DNA from: Clostridium culturomicium
Lineage (GTDB): Bacteria > Bacillota > Clostridia > Clostridiales > Clostridiaceae
Length of the DNA stretch: 64,000 nucleotides
Direction: 5' to 3'
NCBI RefSeq assembly: GCF_000821305.1
Contig: NZ_CCXK01000017.1
Coordinates: 870,159-934,158 of the forward strand
The notes under the pieces are model-generated. The model had not been told where the DNA came from. It did no database searches and saw only the letters and a program-made list of their open reading frames with translations. The translations under genes and the position numbers were made by a program. Shown piece after piece: positions 44,475 through 53,859 of this stretch; within the stretch, counting starts at the first letter, position 1, and each line of letters starts with the position of its first letter.

Positions 44475-45827
44475 TTAAAATTCTCCTTGAGCATACATAG
44501 CTTCTGCAACTTTCATGAATCCAGCGATATTTGCTCCAGCAACTAAATTATAACCATGTCCACATTGTTCAGCAGCTTCCATTGCATTTTTATGAATGTT
44601 AATCATGATTCTGTGAAGTTTTTCATCAACTTCTTCTTCTGTCCAAGCCATTCTCATGCTATTTTGAGACATTTCAAGAGCTGAAGTTGCAACTCCACCT
44701 GCATTTGCAGCCTTAGATGGTCCAACAATAACACCTTTTTCTTGCAAGTATGCAACTGCATCATTTGTACAAGGCATGTTAGCACCCTCACATACATATT
44801 TTATACCATTTTCAACGATTTGTTTTGCATGTTCTAAGTGTATATCATTTTGAGTAGCGCATGGCATTATGATATCAACCTTAACCCCCCATGGTTTTTG
44901 TCCAGGGAAGAATTCGCAACCAAACTTATCAGCATAATCTTGCACCTTATCTCTTCCTGAATTTCTCATTGTCACTAAGTAATTTATTTTCTCTGGAGTA
45001 TTTACTCCTTCTGGATCATAGATATATCCATCTGGTCCTGAAAGTGTAACAACTTTACCACCAAGCTCAGTTATCTTCTGACATACACCCCATGATACAT
45101 TACCGAATCCAGAAACTGCAACAGTTTTTCCATTGAAATCAGTTCCTTCATGTTTTAAGATTTCTTCACAGAAGTAAGCAATACCAAAACCAGTAGCTTC
45201 TGGTCTTATTAAACTTCCACCATAAGATAATCCTTTTCCAGTTAAAACTCCATTTTGGAATGCTCCACGGATTCTTCTATACTGTCCATAAAGATATCCT
45301 ATTTCTCTTCCACCTACACCGATATCTCCAGCAGGCACGTCCACATCTGGTCCGATATGTCTTTGAAATTCAGTCATAAATGCTTGACAGAATCTCATGA
45401 TTTCAGCATCTGATTTTCCTCTTGGGTCGAAATCAGATCCACCTTTACCTCCTCCAATTGGAAGTCCAGTTAAAGCATTTTTAAGTATTTGTTCAAAGCC
45501 TAAGAATTTAACAATTCCAAGATAAACTGATGGGTGGAATCTTAAACCGCCCTTATAAGGTCCTATAGCACCGTTAAATTGAACTCTGAACCCTCTATTT
45601 ACTTGAGTGTTTCCATTGTCATCTTTCCAAGCAACTCTAAACATTATTTGTCTTTCAGGTTCGCAAAATCTTTCTAGCAAATTAGATTCTATATACTCAG
45701 GATGATTTTCTAGTACAGGTCCTATGCTGTATAAAACTTCCTCAACAGCTTGTATAAATTCTGGTTCTGCACTGTTTCTTTTTTTTACATTTTCTAATAC
45801 TTGTTCAATATAAGTTTTAGTATCCAT
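44475..45827 (-). CDS. gdhA: NADP-type glutamate dehydrogenase
   Basis: A 450-residue hexameric-type glutamate dehydrogenase interconverting glutamate with 2-oxoglutarate and ammonia. Motifs: the substrate-binding GGLRFHPSVYLGIVKFLGFE, catalytic PIGGGKGGSDFDP (Lys), DVPAGDIGVGGREIGY, and the Rossmann loop VSGFGNVSWG. The family and length match the NADP-dependent GdhA of E. coli and clostridia; the coenzyme is inferred. I start at the ATG at 45827 after TAGGAGGG; the upstream extension lacks a site. Confidence 0.95.
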   Translation of the reverse strand: MDTKTYIEQVLENVKKRNSAEPEFIQAVEEVLYSIGPVLENHPEYIESNLLERFCEPERQIMFRVAWKDDNGNTQVNRGFRVQFNGAIGPYKGGLRFHPSVYLGIVKFLGFEQILKNALTGLPIGGGKGGSDFDPRGKSDAEIMRFCQAFMTEFQRHIGPDVDVPAGDIGVGGREIGYLYGQYRRIRGAFQNGVLTGKGLSYGGSLIRPEATGFGIAYFCEEILKHEGTDFNGKTVAVSGFGNVSWGVCQKITELGGKVVTLSGPDGYIYDPEGVNTPEKINYLVTMRNSGRDKVQDYADKFGCEFFPGQKPWGVKVDIIMPCATQNDIHLEHAKQIVENGIKYVCEGANMPCTNDAVAYLQEKGVIVGPSKAANAGGVATSALEMSQNSMRMAWTEEEVDEKLHRIMINIHKNAMEAAEQCGHGYNLVAGANIAGFMKVAEAMYAQGEF

Positions 45828-46000
45828 AGTAATAATCCCTCCTAAATTTAAACAATATATGTAATTTGCTTGGTAAATTTGAAAAATACCCAAGTAAATC
45901 CTTACAATATGTATATTCTACACGAATGAAATTTATCCTTCTTTTCTGAAAATTTTCGAAAGTTTTATTTCACTCAATATAAACGATTACATTTCTATTT

Positions 46001-46040
46001 CATCTTAACCTTGAAATACAAATATTTCAAGGTTAAATTT
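46001..46040 (-). terminator. terminator of the RpiR-type gene
   Basis: TTAACCTTGAAAT pairs exactly with ATTTCAAGGTTAA around a six-base loop. The T-run is weak, but the position right after the stop codon fits. Confidence 0.75.
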
Positions 46041-46046
46041 GATAAT

Positions 46047-46931
46047 TTAGAATTTATTAACATCTGTTCCTTTTTTGTAGGAATAGATTTGATAATCTTC
46101 CCAAATATGTTCCAACTCATTAAAAGTTTTAGATATTTTCTCTTTTTCTTTTAAACCAACAGCTACAATTAAGGCATTTATTACACTTAATGGTGCCACA
46201 AGAGAATCAACGAAAGAAGCCATATTACTTTCTGCTATTAATGCATAATCAGCTTTTGCAGCTAATGGTGAAAGTAAACTATCCGTAATTGCGATAACAT
46301 CAGCTCCACGAGACTTTGCAAAATTCAAAGTTTCAACAGTTCTTACTGCATATCTAGGGAAACCTATTCCAATAACACAATCCCCTTCACTGATATTTAG
46401 TACCTGTTCAAATATATCACTTATGCCGTATGAGACAACCTTTACATTATCTAAAATTAAATTTAAATAAAACCCTAAAAAATCTGCTAAGGCTGCTGAG
46501 CTTCTAAGTCCAACTATGTATATTTTTTTAGCTTTTAATATACTGTTTACCGTACCTTCAAAATCAGAATAACTGATTTTTTCCATTGTAGCTCTGATAT
46601 TTTCAATATCAGACTTTAAAACTCCTCTTAAGGCATTGTTAGGCTCAACATAATCACTCGCCAACTCTATCCTTTGTGCCGTAGTAAGTTTATTTTTAAT
46701 AAGTTCCTGAAGAGCCTTTTGAAGCTCAGGATATCCTTCATATCCTAACTGATTTGCAAATCTAACAACAGTAGATTCACTAACACCTACACTAATACCA
46801 AGTTTAGCTGCAGTCATAAATGCCGCTTTATCATAGTGCTTTAGTATATATTCAGCAATAAGCTTTTGACCTTTGCTTAACCTAGCAAATTTACCTTGAA
46901 TAATTCTCATTAAATCCATATTAGTTTCCAT
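46047..46931 (-). CDS. MurR/RpiR-family transcriptional regulator
   Basis: A 294-residue regulator: N-terminal HTH_6 domain (about 1-78; LGISVGVSESTVVRFANQLG is the recognition helix region) and a SIS sugar-phosphate-binding domain (about 125-255; VGLRSSAALADFLG and GFPRYAVRTVE). It would sense a phosphosugar. No sugar operon is adjacent, so the target is unknown. It starts at the ATG at 46931 after AAAAGGAG. Confidence 0.9.
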   Translation of the reverse strand: METNMDLMRIIQGKFARLSKGQKLIAEYILKHYDKAAFMTAAKLGISVGVSESTVVRFANQLGYEGYPELQKALQELIKNKLTTAQRIELASDYVEPNNALRGVLKSDIENIRATMEKISYSDFEGTVNSILKAKKIYIVGLRSSAALADFLGFYLNLILDNVKVVSYGISDIFEQVLNISEGDCVIGIGFPRYAVRTVETLNFAKSRGADVIAITDSLLSPLAAKADYALIAESNMASFVDSLVAPLSVINALIVAVGLKEKEKISKTFNELEHIWEDYQIYSYKKGTDVNKF

Positions 46932-47138
46932 CAAAATGACTCCTTTTTAATTGCAAATGAAATACATAATTCATTTTACAGAAAACTGAATTATATGTTT
47001 CATATTATCACAGTATAAAACAACCTTCAACCCATAAATTTTCAAAATAATCAAAATTTCTTTCCACGTCTACTTTTATTTTATGAAACATTTTAAATAA
47101 AATACTTCATAATTAGAAAGAATTGTAGTGTTGTAAAG

Positions 47139-47681
47139 TTATTTCTTTTCAATTACAAGCATATAGGGTGATAATTCACTTCTATTTATTACTTTATGAA
47201 GCATAACCCCATATTTATTTTTAGGAAGTTCCTTTGTATATTTCAAAAGTGCTTCCCCCTCTTTTGCCCCTTCTTCATGCCCAACATAAACAGCTATTAT
47301 CAAGATTCCTCCGCTATTTAAAAGGTTTAATACTGACTCTACGCTTTTCAATGTTGAGTTTGTCATTGTCGTTATACCTTTATCTCCTCCCGGTAAAAAG
47401 CCAAGATTATATATGGCAGCATCAATCCCTTCTTTAACATATTTATCAATATGTTCATGGGAATCTAGTATTAAAGAAACATTAGATTTTTCCTTCTTTT
47501 TATATTCTTCTATTGCAGATTTTTGTATGTCAAAAGCATATACTTTCTCAAAGTGATTACTTAAAAAATCGCAGTCTCCACCATTTCCAAGGGTTCCATC
47601 TAATGCAACTCCTTTACTTTCCACATAATTCTCAATTATATGATGAGATAAATCTGTAATGTTCCCCAGATACTTAAACAT
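47139..47681 (-). CDS. mnmM: tRNA methyltransferase MnmM (YtqB family)
   Basis: A 180-residue class I SAM methyltransferase. GTLGNGGDCDFL is the SAM loop in the form typical of YtqB, and YNLGFLPGGDKGITT is the distinctive catalytic region of that family. Characterised YtqB/MnmM completes the mnm5s2U wobble modification in Gram-positive bacteria lacking the MnmC methyltransferase. It overlaps the pseudouridine synthase gene by eight bases (47674-47681), so the two RNA-modification genes are translationally coupled. Confidence 0.85.
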   Translation of the reverse strand: MFKYLGNITDLSHHIIENYVESKGVALDGTLGNGGDCDFLSNHFEKVYAFDIQKSAIEEYKKKEKSNVSLILDSHEHIDKYVKEGIDAAIYNLGFLPGGDKGITTMTNSTLKSVESVLNLLNSGGILIIAVYVGHEEGAKEGEALLKYTKELPKNKYGVMLHKVINRSELSPYMLVIEKK

Positions 47682-48402
47682 TTCCAATTCCCCCGTTCTT
47701 TAAATACTCAATTTCTTTAGAAGTTAAATGTCTCCAGGATCCTTCTTTTAAGTTTTTATCTAAATAAATCTTTCCTATGGAAACTCTTTTTAATTTAACT
47801 ACTGGATGACCAACAGCATCACACATTCTTCTTACCTGTCTGTTTTTGCCTTCATGTATTTTAATTTTAAGGGTGCATTTATTGTTTCCCTTAGAAATAA
47901 CTTCGCAGGTTCCTGGTGCTGTAATGTAATCTCCGATATCAATTCCATCTTTAAATTTCTTTATTCCATCTGCTGAAATTATCCCTTTTACTTCCGCAAT
48001 ATATGTTTTATCTATAGAAACCCTTGGATGAATAACGTTATTATATACTTCTCCATCATTAGTTAAAAAAATCAATCCAGAAGTATCATAATCTAATCTT
48101 CCAATGGGATATATACGTTCTTCTACCTTCACAAGATCTAACAGGGTTTTTCTTCCTCTATCATCCTTAACCGTTGATAAATATCCTGTTGGTTTATTTA
48201 AGGCTATGTACAGCTTCATTTCCTCTGGTGCAATTATTTTTCCATCAACCTTCACTTGATTTTTATCAGGATCAACCTTAGCTCCTAACTCATTTACAAT
48301 AATATTATCTATTTCTACTCTATTAGCTAAAATAATTTCTTCACACTTTCTTCGTGAAGCAACGCCACATCTAGCCATATATTTTTGTAATCTTTCTTCC
48401 AT
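47674..48402 (-). CDS. rluB: 16S/23S rRNA pseudouridine synthase (RsuA/RluB family)
   Basis: A 242-residue RsuA/RluB/RluE-type enzyme. An S4 RNA-binding domain (about 1-60; RLQKYMARCGVASRRKCEE) precedes the catalytic domain with the active Asp in YPIGRLDYDTSGLIFLTNDG and the HPR and EGKNRQVRRMC motifs. RluB (23S position 2605) is the usual assignment in Firmicutes. I start at 48402 (MEERLQKY); the ribosome site GGAAGG is 12 bases away, and an in-frame ATG at 48414 directly abuts it. Confidence 0.9.
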   Translation of the reverse strand: MEERLQKYMARCGVASRRKCEEIILANRVEIDNIIVNELGAKVDPDKNQVKVDGKIIAPEEMKLYIALNKPTGYLSTVKDDRGRKTLLDLVKVEERIYPIGRLDYDTSGLIFLTNDGEVYNNVIHPRVSIDKTYIAEVKGIISADGIKKFKDGIDIGDYITAPGTCEVISKGNNKCTLKIKIHEGKNRQVRRMCDAVGHPVVKLKRVSIGKIYLDKNLKEGSWRHLTSKEIEYLKNGGIGNV

Positions 48403-48484
48403 AATACAAAACATCCTTCCTTTACCTCTATGAATTATAATTATTATTTGTAAAAAAATCAATGTGAAGCCCTCAATATTCGAA

Positions 48485-48518
48485 AAATAATATAGGCCTT
48501 ACATTAAAGTAAGGCCAT
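48485..48518 (-). terminator. terminator after the 50-aa gene
   Basis: GGCCTTAC pairs with GTAAGGCC around a six-base loop, followed by an AT-rich run on the minus strand; it separates the small gene from rluB. Confidence 0.75.
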
Positions 48519-48543
48519 GCTAAGTGTTGTAAGTCAATTTTAA

Positions 48544-48696
48544 TTATCTTAATTGATTTTCTTTACGATTGCCACCCGATTCCATGAAACCATTTTTTGA
48601 TTTTCTGCTATCATTAGAATTATCTGCCATAGAAGTAAGTTCGCTATTGATTTTATTTGAAACTTTCTTTGGTTTATTTTGCTTATTCTTAGCCAT
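48544..48696 (-). CDS. small basic protein (50 aa), possibly spore-associated
   Basis: A 50-residue ORF too short for routine calling. GGGAGGTGAGCG lies directly before the ATG and a terminator follows the stop. It begins MAKNKQNKPKKVSNKINSEL and is rich in K, N and S, ending in a glycine-containing ESGGNRKENQ tail. No membrane segment. The composition resembles minor small acid-soluble spore proteins, but I cannot assign a family. Confidence 0.7.
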   Translation of the reverse strand: MAKNKQNKPKKVSNKINSELTSMADNSNDSRKSKNGFMESGGNRKENQLR

Positions 48697-48900
48697 ATCG
48701 CTCACCTCCCATTAACTATTATGGTCGAAACAGGATTTTATATTCAACTTTTAATAAAACCTTCCTGCACTAATTATTAATGATGTATTCACCATCTTAT
48801 AAATTGTTAAATTAAATAAATAATGTTATATTCAATATATAATTTATAATTTTTTCACGTAAATATATTAATTAAAAATATTTTGGGGAGGTACTATAAT

Positions 48901-50001
48901 ATGAATCCTATATTTTTTATGCCAACTAAAGTAATTTGCGAAAAAGACGCAATTAAAACTCAAGGTCATTTGATTAAAAACCTTGGTGATACAGCACTTA
49001 TAGTTACAGGACGCCATTCTTCCAGAGCAAATGGTTCTTTAGAAAACTTAACTACAGTTCTTAAAACTAACAATATAAAATATTTTATTTTTGATGAAGT
49101 AGAGGAAAACCCATCCACTGAAACAATAAACAAAATAAAAAAATTACATATAGACAATGGAATTAACGTCGTTATCGGAGTCGGCGGAGGTTCCCCAATG
49201 GATGCATCAAAAGCAGCAAGTGTACTTCTTGCAAATACTGGTATGGATGCCAAAGACCTTTTCACTACAGATGAATTTAAATCCCTGCCTGTAGTTGCTA
49301 TCCCAACTACAGCTGGAACAGGAAGTGAAACAACACAATATTCAATACTTACAGACCATGAAATAGAAAATAAGCTGGCAATAAAAACAAAGCTATTCCC
49401 AACCCTTGCTTATCTTGATGCGTCATTTTTAATGAATACACCTAAGGAAATTACAATCAATACGGCCATTGATGCGTTATCTCACTTAATTGAAGGATAT
49501 TTATCAACTCAAGGTAATATTTTCAGCAACGCTTTGGCAGAAAGCGGATTAAAATTATTTAAAGAATGTATTCCCTTCTTAGAAGATGAAACAATAATCT
49601 TTGAAGTACGAGAAAAACTTCTTGCTGCTTCCTCCATTGCTGGTATGGTAATTGCTCAAAGCGGAACTTCTCTGCCTCACGGTATGGGCTATCCATTAAC
49701 TTATCATCATAATGCACCTCATGGCATGGCTAATGGACTTCTATTAAAGGAATATCTAAAAAGCTATGCAAATCATGAAAGTGAAAGAATAGAGAACATC
49801 TTAAAACTTCTTGAATTTAGCAATATTGATGAATTGGGAACCTTTATAAAAAGATTGTCCACAATAACCTTAAATATATCTCAAAACGAACTTAAGGCTT
49901 ATGCAGAATATATGATTTCCAATAAAGCTAAGCTTAAAAACCATCCTTTTAAAATAACTTTTGAAGAACTTTTGAGCATATATGAAAAAAGTTTAATCTA
50001 A
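48901..50001 (+). CDS. iron-containing alcohol dehydrogenase
   Basis: A 366-residue Fe-ADH (group III). The NAD-binding part includes GVGGGSPMDASKAA and PTTAGTGSETTQYSI. The metal ligands are recognisable: Asp in YLDASF, and His in ALSHLIEGY, LPHGMGYPL and NAPHGMANG. The family oxidises or reduces a wide range of alcohols and aldehydes; substrate unknown. The ATG at 48901 follows GGGGAGG. It is monocistronic with a strong convergent terminator. Confidence 0.9.
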   Translation: MNPIFFMPTKVICEKDAIKTQGHLIKNLGDTALIVTGRHSSRANGSLENLTTVLKTNNIKYFIFDEVEENPSTETINKIKKLHIDNGINVVIGVGGGSPMDASKAASVLLANTGMDAKDLFTTDEFKSLPVVAIPTTAGTGSETTQYSILTDHEIENKLAIKTKLFPTLAYLDASFLMNTPKEITINTAIDALSHLIEGYLSTQGNIFSNALAESGLKLFKECIPFLEDETIIFEVREKLLAASSIAGMVIAQSGTSLPHGMGYPLTYHHNAPHGMANGLLLKEYLKSYANHESERIENILKLLEFSNIDELGTFIKRLSTITLNISQNELKAYAEYMISNKAKLKNHPFKITFEELLSIYEKSLI

Positions 50002-50010
50002 TATTATAAT

Positions 50011-50065
50011 AGAAAGATAAAAACAGTTCTCTGCTTTTTAACCAGAGAACTGTTTTTATCTTTCC
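50011..50065. terminator. bidirectional terminator
   Basis: AGATAAAAACAGTTCTCTG pairs with its exact 19-base complement around a nine-base loop, between the convergent Fe-ADH and amidase-like genes. Confidence 0.93.
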
Positions 50066-50623
50066 TTACTTTTCCTTATACTCTAGATTAAAATAATTAA
50101 GAATCCCCTTTGCAATAGCTGTTCCAAATTCCTGCTGTTTCTCAAGGTTATGGATGAAACTTCTATCAAATTCATTATCAAGATAAGCACATTTTATTAT
50201 TATTGAATCCATATCTGCTTCTCTAATAACTGCATTGTAATCTTGTAAACCATATCCAATTTTATTGTATATCTTAATTGCAGGCTGACCGAGTTTTCTT
50301 ATTTCGTCACCAATTGAAGAAGCCAAGCTCAAGCCTTTTTCTGAATGAATTGAATACACCAATTCACAAAGAGACCCCTCTCCAAAGTTGCAGTGTATAG
50401 AAACAAAAGCATCGGAGTGATTTTTATTAGCTATAAGGATTCTTTGAGAGTATCCTACATAAGTATCATCATCTCTTGTCATTACAACTTCTACACCATA
50501 GCGCATCAGTTCTTCTCTACATTCTAATGCAATGGTAAGATTGATTTCTTTCTCCACAAGATTATCAAAGGTAAACCCTGTTTTATTTCCACCCTTACCA
50601 GGATCAAGAGTCACACTTTTCAT
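50066..50623 (-). CDS. degenerate N-acetylmuramoyl-L-alanine amidase-like protein
   Basis: A 185-residue Amidase_3-fold protein. The overall pattern is kept: LDPGKGG at the start, VEKEINL, MTRDDDTYVGYSQRILIAN, and VSIHCNF. However, the first zinc His of DPGHGG is Lys, and the catalytic Glu of the family VELGFLTN segment is Lys (IIIKCAYLDN). Two of the four key residues are thus lost, so it is probably not an active amidase. It has no signal peptide. It begins at the ATG at 50623 after GTGAGGGAT. Confidence 0.85.
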   Translation of the reverse strand: MKSVTLDPGKGGNKTGFTFDNLVEKEINLTIALECREELMRYGVEVVMTRDDDTYVGYSQRILIANKNHSDAFVSIHCNFGEGSLCELVYSIHSEKGLSLASSIGDEIRKLGQPAIKIYNKIGYGLQDYNAVIREADMDSIIIKCAYLDNEFDRSFIHNLEKQQEFGTAIAKGILNYFNLEYKEK

Positions 50624-50711
50624 ACTATCCCTCACTAATAATATTATAGTATATTCTATTCATTGAAGGATAAAATATGAAGTTAATATGCAGATTGATT
50701 ATGAACTTTAT

Positions 50712-51086
50712 TTACTTGGAATATATTTTGTTTATTACACTTTCATAAACAGATATATTATATTCAATTGCCCCTAAATAATCTGGCTTAATTCTCTTAT
50801 AATGTTCGATACCTTCATCTGTAATTTTATATAACCTTTTATTCTTTCTATCAAAATCTTCCCATTTTCCAGTAAGATAAATATTCTCTTCTAAATCTCT
50901 AAGTAATGGATAAACTAATCCATTTGACACCTTTGTGAAGTTTTCATTAATATAATTTACTATTTCTAATCCATACTCTTCCTGTTTCTCGTATATAAGA
51001 TAGTGAAGTATGTAAAGTTTAACCAATTTTGTTGTGTTTATTCTATTATCTAGGGTTGCAATTCTTTTTCTAGATTCACCTTTCAT
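50712..51086 (-). CDS. PadR-family transcriptional regulator
   Basis: A 124-residue winged-helix protein of the PadR type. LVKLYILHYLIYEKQEEYG and NGLVYPLLRDLEENIYL (helices 1-3), then the wing KNKRLYKITDEGIEHYKR, are characteristic. There is a short C-terminal dimerisation helix. Ligand and target unknown; an amidase-like gene lies downstream and a PHP gene diverges upstream. It starts at the ATG at 51086 after AAGAAGG. Confidence 0.88.
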   Translation of the reverse strand: MKGESRKRIATLDNRINTTKLVKLYILHYLIYEKQEEYGLEIVNYINENFTKVSNGLVYPLLRDLEENIYLTGKWEDFDRKNKRLYKITDEGIEHYKRIKPDYLGAIEYNISVYESVINKIYSK

Positions 51087-51242
51087 TTTTATACCTTCTT
51101 TCAAATTTAGTATTAATTATATTATAAATGCTTATTTCAATTATGACAATTATTTTTATGAAATAAAATATGATTTTATGTTTATTTAGTATATAATAGT
51201 GTTAAATAAATAAAGAATTATTAATAACAAGTGAGGTGCTTC

Positions 51243-52076
51243 ATGAAAATTAAAGCAGAATTTCATTGTCACACTACAGCCTCAGATGGGAATCTATCTC
51301 CTACTGAAGTAGTTCAATTAGCAAAAACTAATGGAGTTGAGTACTTAGCAATAACAGACCACGATACCGTTGACGGCCTTCCTGAAGCAAAGGAAGCCTG
51401 TGATAAACTTAATATAAAATTTATACCTGGTATTGAGTTGAGTTGTAATCATAACAAGGAAAGTATTCATATCTTAGGGTTTTTCAAAGGTGATGGTTAC
51501 AAATCCAAAGAGCTCATAGATTTTTTACACAATTTAAAACTAAACCGGATTTCAAGAGCAAAAGCTATAGTTGATAAATTAAAAGAACATTTTAATATCG
51601 AGTTAAACTATGAGGATGTAATCGCCTTAGGTGATGGTGTAATTGCCAGACCACATATAGCAAAGGCTATAATTAATGCTGGCTATGATTACTCTATAGA
51701 TTATATCTTTGATAACTTTATTGGTAATGACAGCCCTGCCTATGTACCAAATAAACACATTTCTGTTCCAGATGGAATCAAACTATTAAAGAAGTATGGA
51801 TGCATCGCTGTTCTCGCCCATCCAAAGCTTGTCAAGAAAACACCTGTAAAGACTTTACTTGAATTTGATTTTGATGGCATAGAGGCAATATATTTCCAAA
51901 ACTATCAAAGTGAAACTGATGAGTTTACCTCTATGGCAAATTCAAAGGGTCTATTAATTACTTGTGGTTCAGATTTTCATGGAATTTCAAAAGATGATAA
52001 AAAACACGGCACCGTTGGAGCAATGGAAATTGATGAGTTCTTTTTCAATAAATTTATAAAAAGTTACTTAAATTAA
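51243..52076 (+). CDS. PHP-domain phosphoesterase (YciV/RNase AM-like)
   Basis: A 277-residue PHP protein. Metal ligands are in order: EFHCHTTASDG (HxH), AITDHDTVDG (D-H-D), GIELSC (Glu), ARPHIAKAI, LAHPKLV and CGSDFHG. It matches the TrpH/YciV type, whose characterised members are 5' exonucleases or nucleotide phosphatases (RNase AM, 3',5'-nucleoside bisphosphatase). The start is the ATG at 51243 with GTGAGGTG upstream. Confidence 0.88.
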   Translation: MKIKAEFHCHTTASDGNLSPTEVVQLAKTNGVEYLAITDHDTVDGLPEAKEACDKLNIKFIPGIELSCNHNKESIHILGFFKGDGYKSKELIDFLHNLKLNRISRAKAIVDKLKEHFNIELNYEDVIALGDGVIARPHIAKAIINAGYDYSIDYIFDNFIGNDSPAYVPNKHISVPDGIKLLKKYGCIAVLAHPKLVKKTPVKTLLEFDFDGIEAIYFQNYQSETDEFTSMANSKGLLITCGSDFHGISKDDKKHGTVGAMEIDEFFFNKFIKSYLN

Positions 52077-52156
52077 AAATTTCCTCATAAACAATTGTTC
52101 TTATCTTATGTCAGCTTTTATTTAATCGAGGTTTACACATCTAAATATACATTGAT

Positions 52157-52192
52157 TTTAAACGGCTTGAATAAGTTTCAAGCCGTTATTTA
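52157..52192 (+). terminator. terminator after the PHP gene
   Basis: AACGGCTTGAA pairs with TTCAAGCCGTT around a five-base loop, about 85 bases past the PHP stop. Confidence 0.8.
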
Positions 52193-52380
52193 TAAATATT
52201 TATACACACTTCTCTTGCCACTTAAATTAACAGAATATACTGTTCATCCAAACTTCAGCTATTTTCAGAATATTATTTCTTTATATTTATACAACATATA
52301 TCCTAAAAACACCTTGCATTATATGCATATTATTCGTATAATTATTCATAGCTAAAGAATTCGGAAGGATGTGTAGAAAA
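52193..52380. other. intergenic region before the YjiH gene
   Basis: AT-rich DNA with no supported gene. An 86-codon open frame spanning 52095-52355 lacks a ribosome site and crosses the terminator hairpin, so it is not coding. It presumably holds the promoter of the YjiH-family gene. Confidence 0.5.
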
Positions 52381-53751
52381 ATGGAGAACTCAACTTCAAA
52401 ATCGACTCAAATATCAACAAATTATGCTGCCATATTAAAATTTGTTCTTCTATCTTCTCTTGGGGTATTCCTATTCATGGTTCCTTTAAGTAAAGATGGA
52501 CAAGTTATTATTCCTGTGGCAACACTTTCAAATACATTAAGAGACAGTTTAGGTGCTTCTCTACAATATATCATTACAGCAATCATTGTTATCACTGCAG
52601 TAAGCACTATAATAACAAAGGCTTTTAAGCCAAAATTCATAATGGAAAACAAGTTTTTAAATTCTTTATTCAATGTGAGTACAATATGGTTTATTGTAAG
52701 AATAATGGGTGGAATCTTTATTATCTGTACTATGTTCCAAATAGGACCTGAAGCAATCTGGTCTGGAAACACTGGTGGTATGGTATTAAATGACCTGCTT
52801 CCAATATTATTTTCAGTATTCCTTTTCGCTGGTTTATTATTACCACTTCTATTAAGCTTTGGACTTTTAGAATTTGTTGGATCACTTTTAGTTAAAGTAA
52901 TGAGACCAATATTTAACTTACCAGGCGCTTCAGCTATTGACTGTATAGCATCATGGCTTGGAGATGGAACTATAGGAGTTTTATTAACAAGTAAACAATA
53001 TGAAGATGGATATTATACTGAAAGAGAAGCCTGCGTTATTGGAACTACTTTTTCATTAGTTTCTATAACTTTTAGTTTAGTAGTATGCGATACCGTTGGA
53101 CTTGGACATATGTTCGTTCCTTTCTACCTTGTTGTAACAGCAGCTGGATTAATCGCAGCTGTGTTAATCCCTAAACTACCTCCTCTTTCAAAGAAAAGAG
53201 ATGTATTTCATAATGGGATAGACAATACAACAAGCAGTGACCTTCCTGAAGGTTATACTCCATTTAAATATGGATTGAAAAACGCCTTAGAAAAAGCAAA
53301 TGAATCAACAATAGTTAATGACGTTGTTGTTAAAGGAACATTAAATGTTATCGATATGTGGTTTGGTGTAATCCCTGTAGTTATGGCAGTTGGAACCTTT
53401 GCTTTAATTATTGCTGAATATACACCACTATTCCAAATCCTTGGAACACCATTTATTCCATTATTAAAAATTCTTCAAGTTCCTGAAGCTGCTGCAGCTT
53501 CAAGTACTTTAGTTGCAGGATTTGCTGACATGCTTCTTCCTTCAATAATGGCTGGGGGAATTCAAAGTGAAATGACAAGATTTATAATAGCTGCAACTTC
53601 AGTTACTCAATTAATTTATTTATCTGAAGTAGGTGCATTACTTCTTGGTTCAAAAATTCCAATAAACTTCAAAGAGTTATTTATAATCTTCTTAGAGAGA
53701 ACCTTAATAACTCTACCAATAATAACATTAATAGCACATTTATTATTTTAA
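52381..53751 (+). CDS. YjiH-family membrane protein (nucleoside-recognition Gate domains)
   Basis: A 456-residue integral membrane protein with about ten hydrophobic segments. It belongs to the YjiH family, with Gate (nucleoside recognition) domains as in SpoIIIAC-like and FeoB-type carriers: ASWLGDGTIGVLLTSKQYEDG in the first and GFADMLLPSIMAGG in the second. A transport role is inferred and the substrate is unknown. I start at the ATG at 52381 with GGAAGG upstream; the ATG at 52369 abuts that site. It is monocistronic. Confidence 0.85.
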   Translation: MENSTSKSTQISTNYAAILKFVLLSSLGVFLFMVPLSKDGQVIIPVATLSNTLRDSLGASLQYIITAIIVITAVSTIITKAFKPKFIMENKFLNSLFNVSTIWFIVRIMGGIFIICTMFQIGPEAIWSGNTGGMVLNDLLPILFSVFLFAGLLLPLLLSFGLLEFVGSLLVKVMRPIFNLPGASAIDCIASWLGDGTIGVLLTSKQYEDGYYTEREACVIGTTFSLVSITFSLVVCDTVGLGHMFVPFYLVVTAAGLIAAVLIPKLPPLSKKRDVFHNGIDNTTSSDLPEGYTPFKYGLKNALEKANESTIVNDVVVKGTLNVIDMWFGVIPVVMAVGTFALIIAEYTPLFQILGTPFIPLLKILQVPEAAAASSTLVAGFADMLLPSIMAGGIQSEMTRFIIAATSVTQLIYLSEVGALLLGSKIPINFKELFIIFLERTLITLPIITLIAHLLF

Positions 53752-53754
53752 ATC

Positions 53755-53789
53755 AAAAAACCTTAGGAAATTTTCCTAAGTTTTTTTTT
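53755..53789 (+). terminator. terminator of the YjiH-family gene
   Basis: CTTAGGAA pairs with TTCCTAAG, flanked by A-run and a long T-run. Confidence 0.88.
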
Positions 53790-53859
53790 ACTAATTGTTT
53801 TCTTTTATATTAACTTAATATCATATATAATAAATATAGACTTATTTTTTATGAAATCT

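Noticed and set aside
52095..52355. 86-codon open frame on the plus strand
   Set aside because: It starts at a TTG without a ribosome site and reads straight through the terminator hairpin of the PHP gene.
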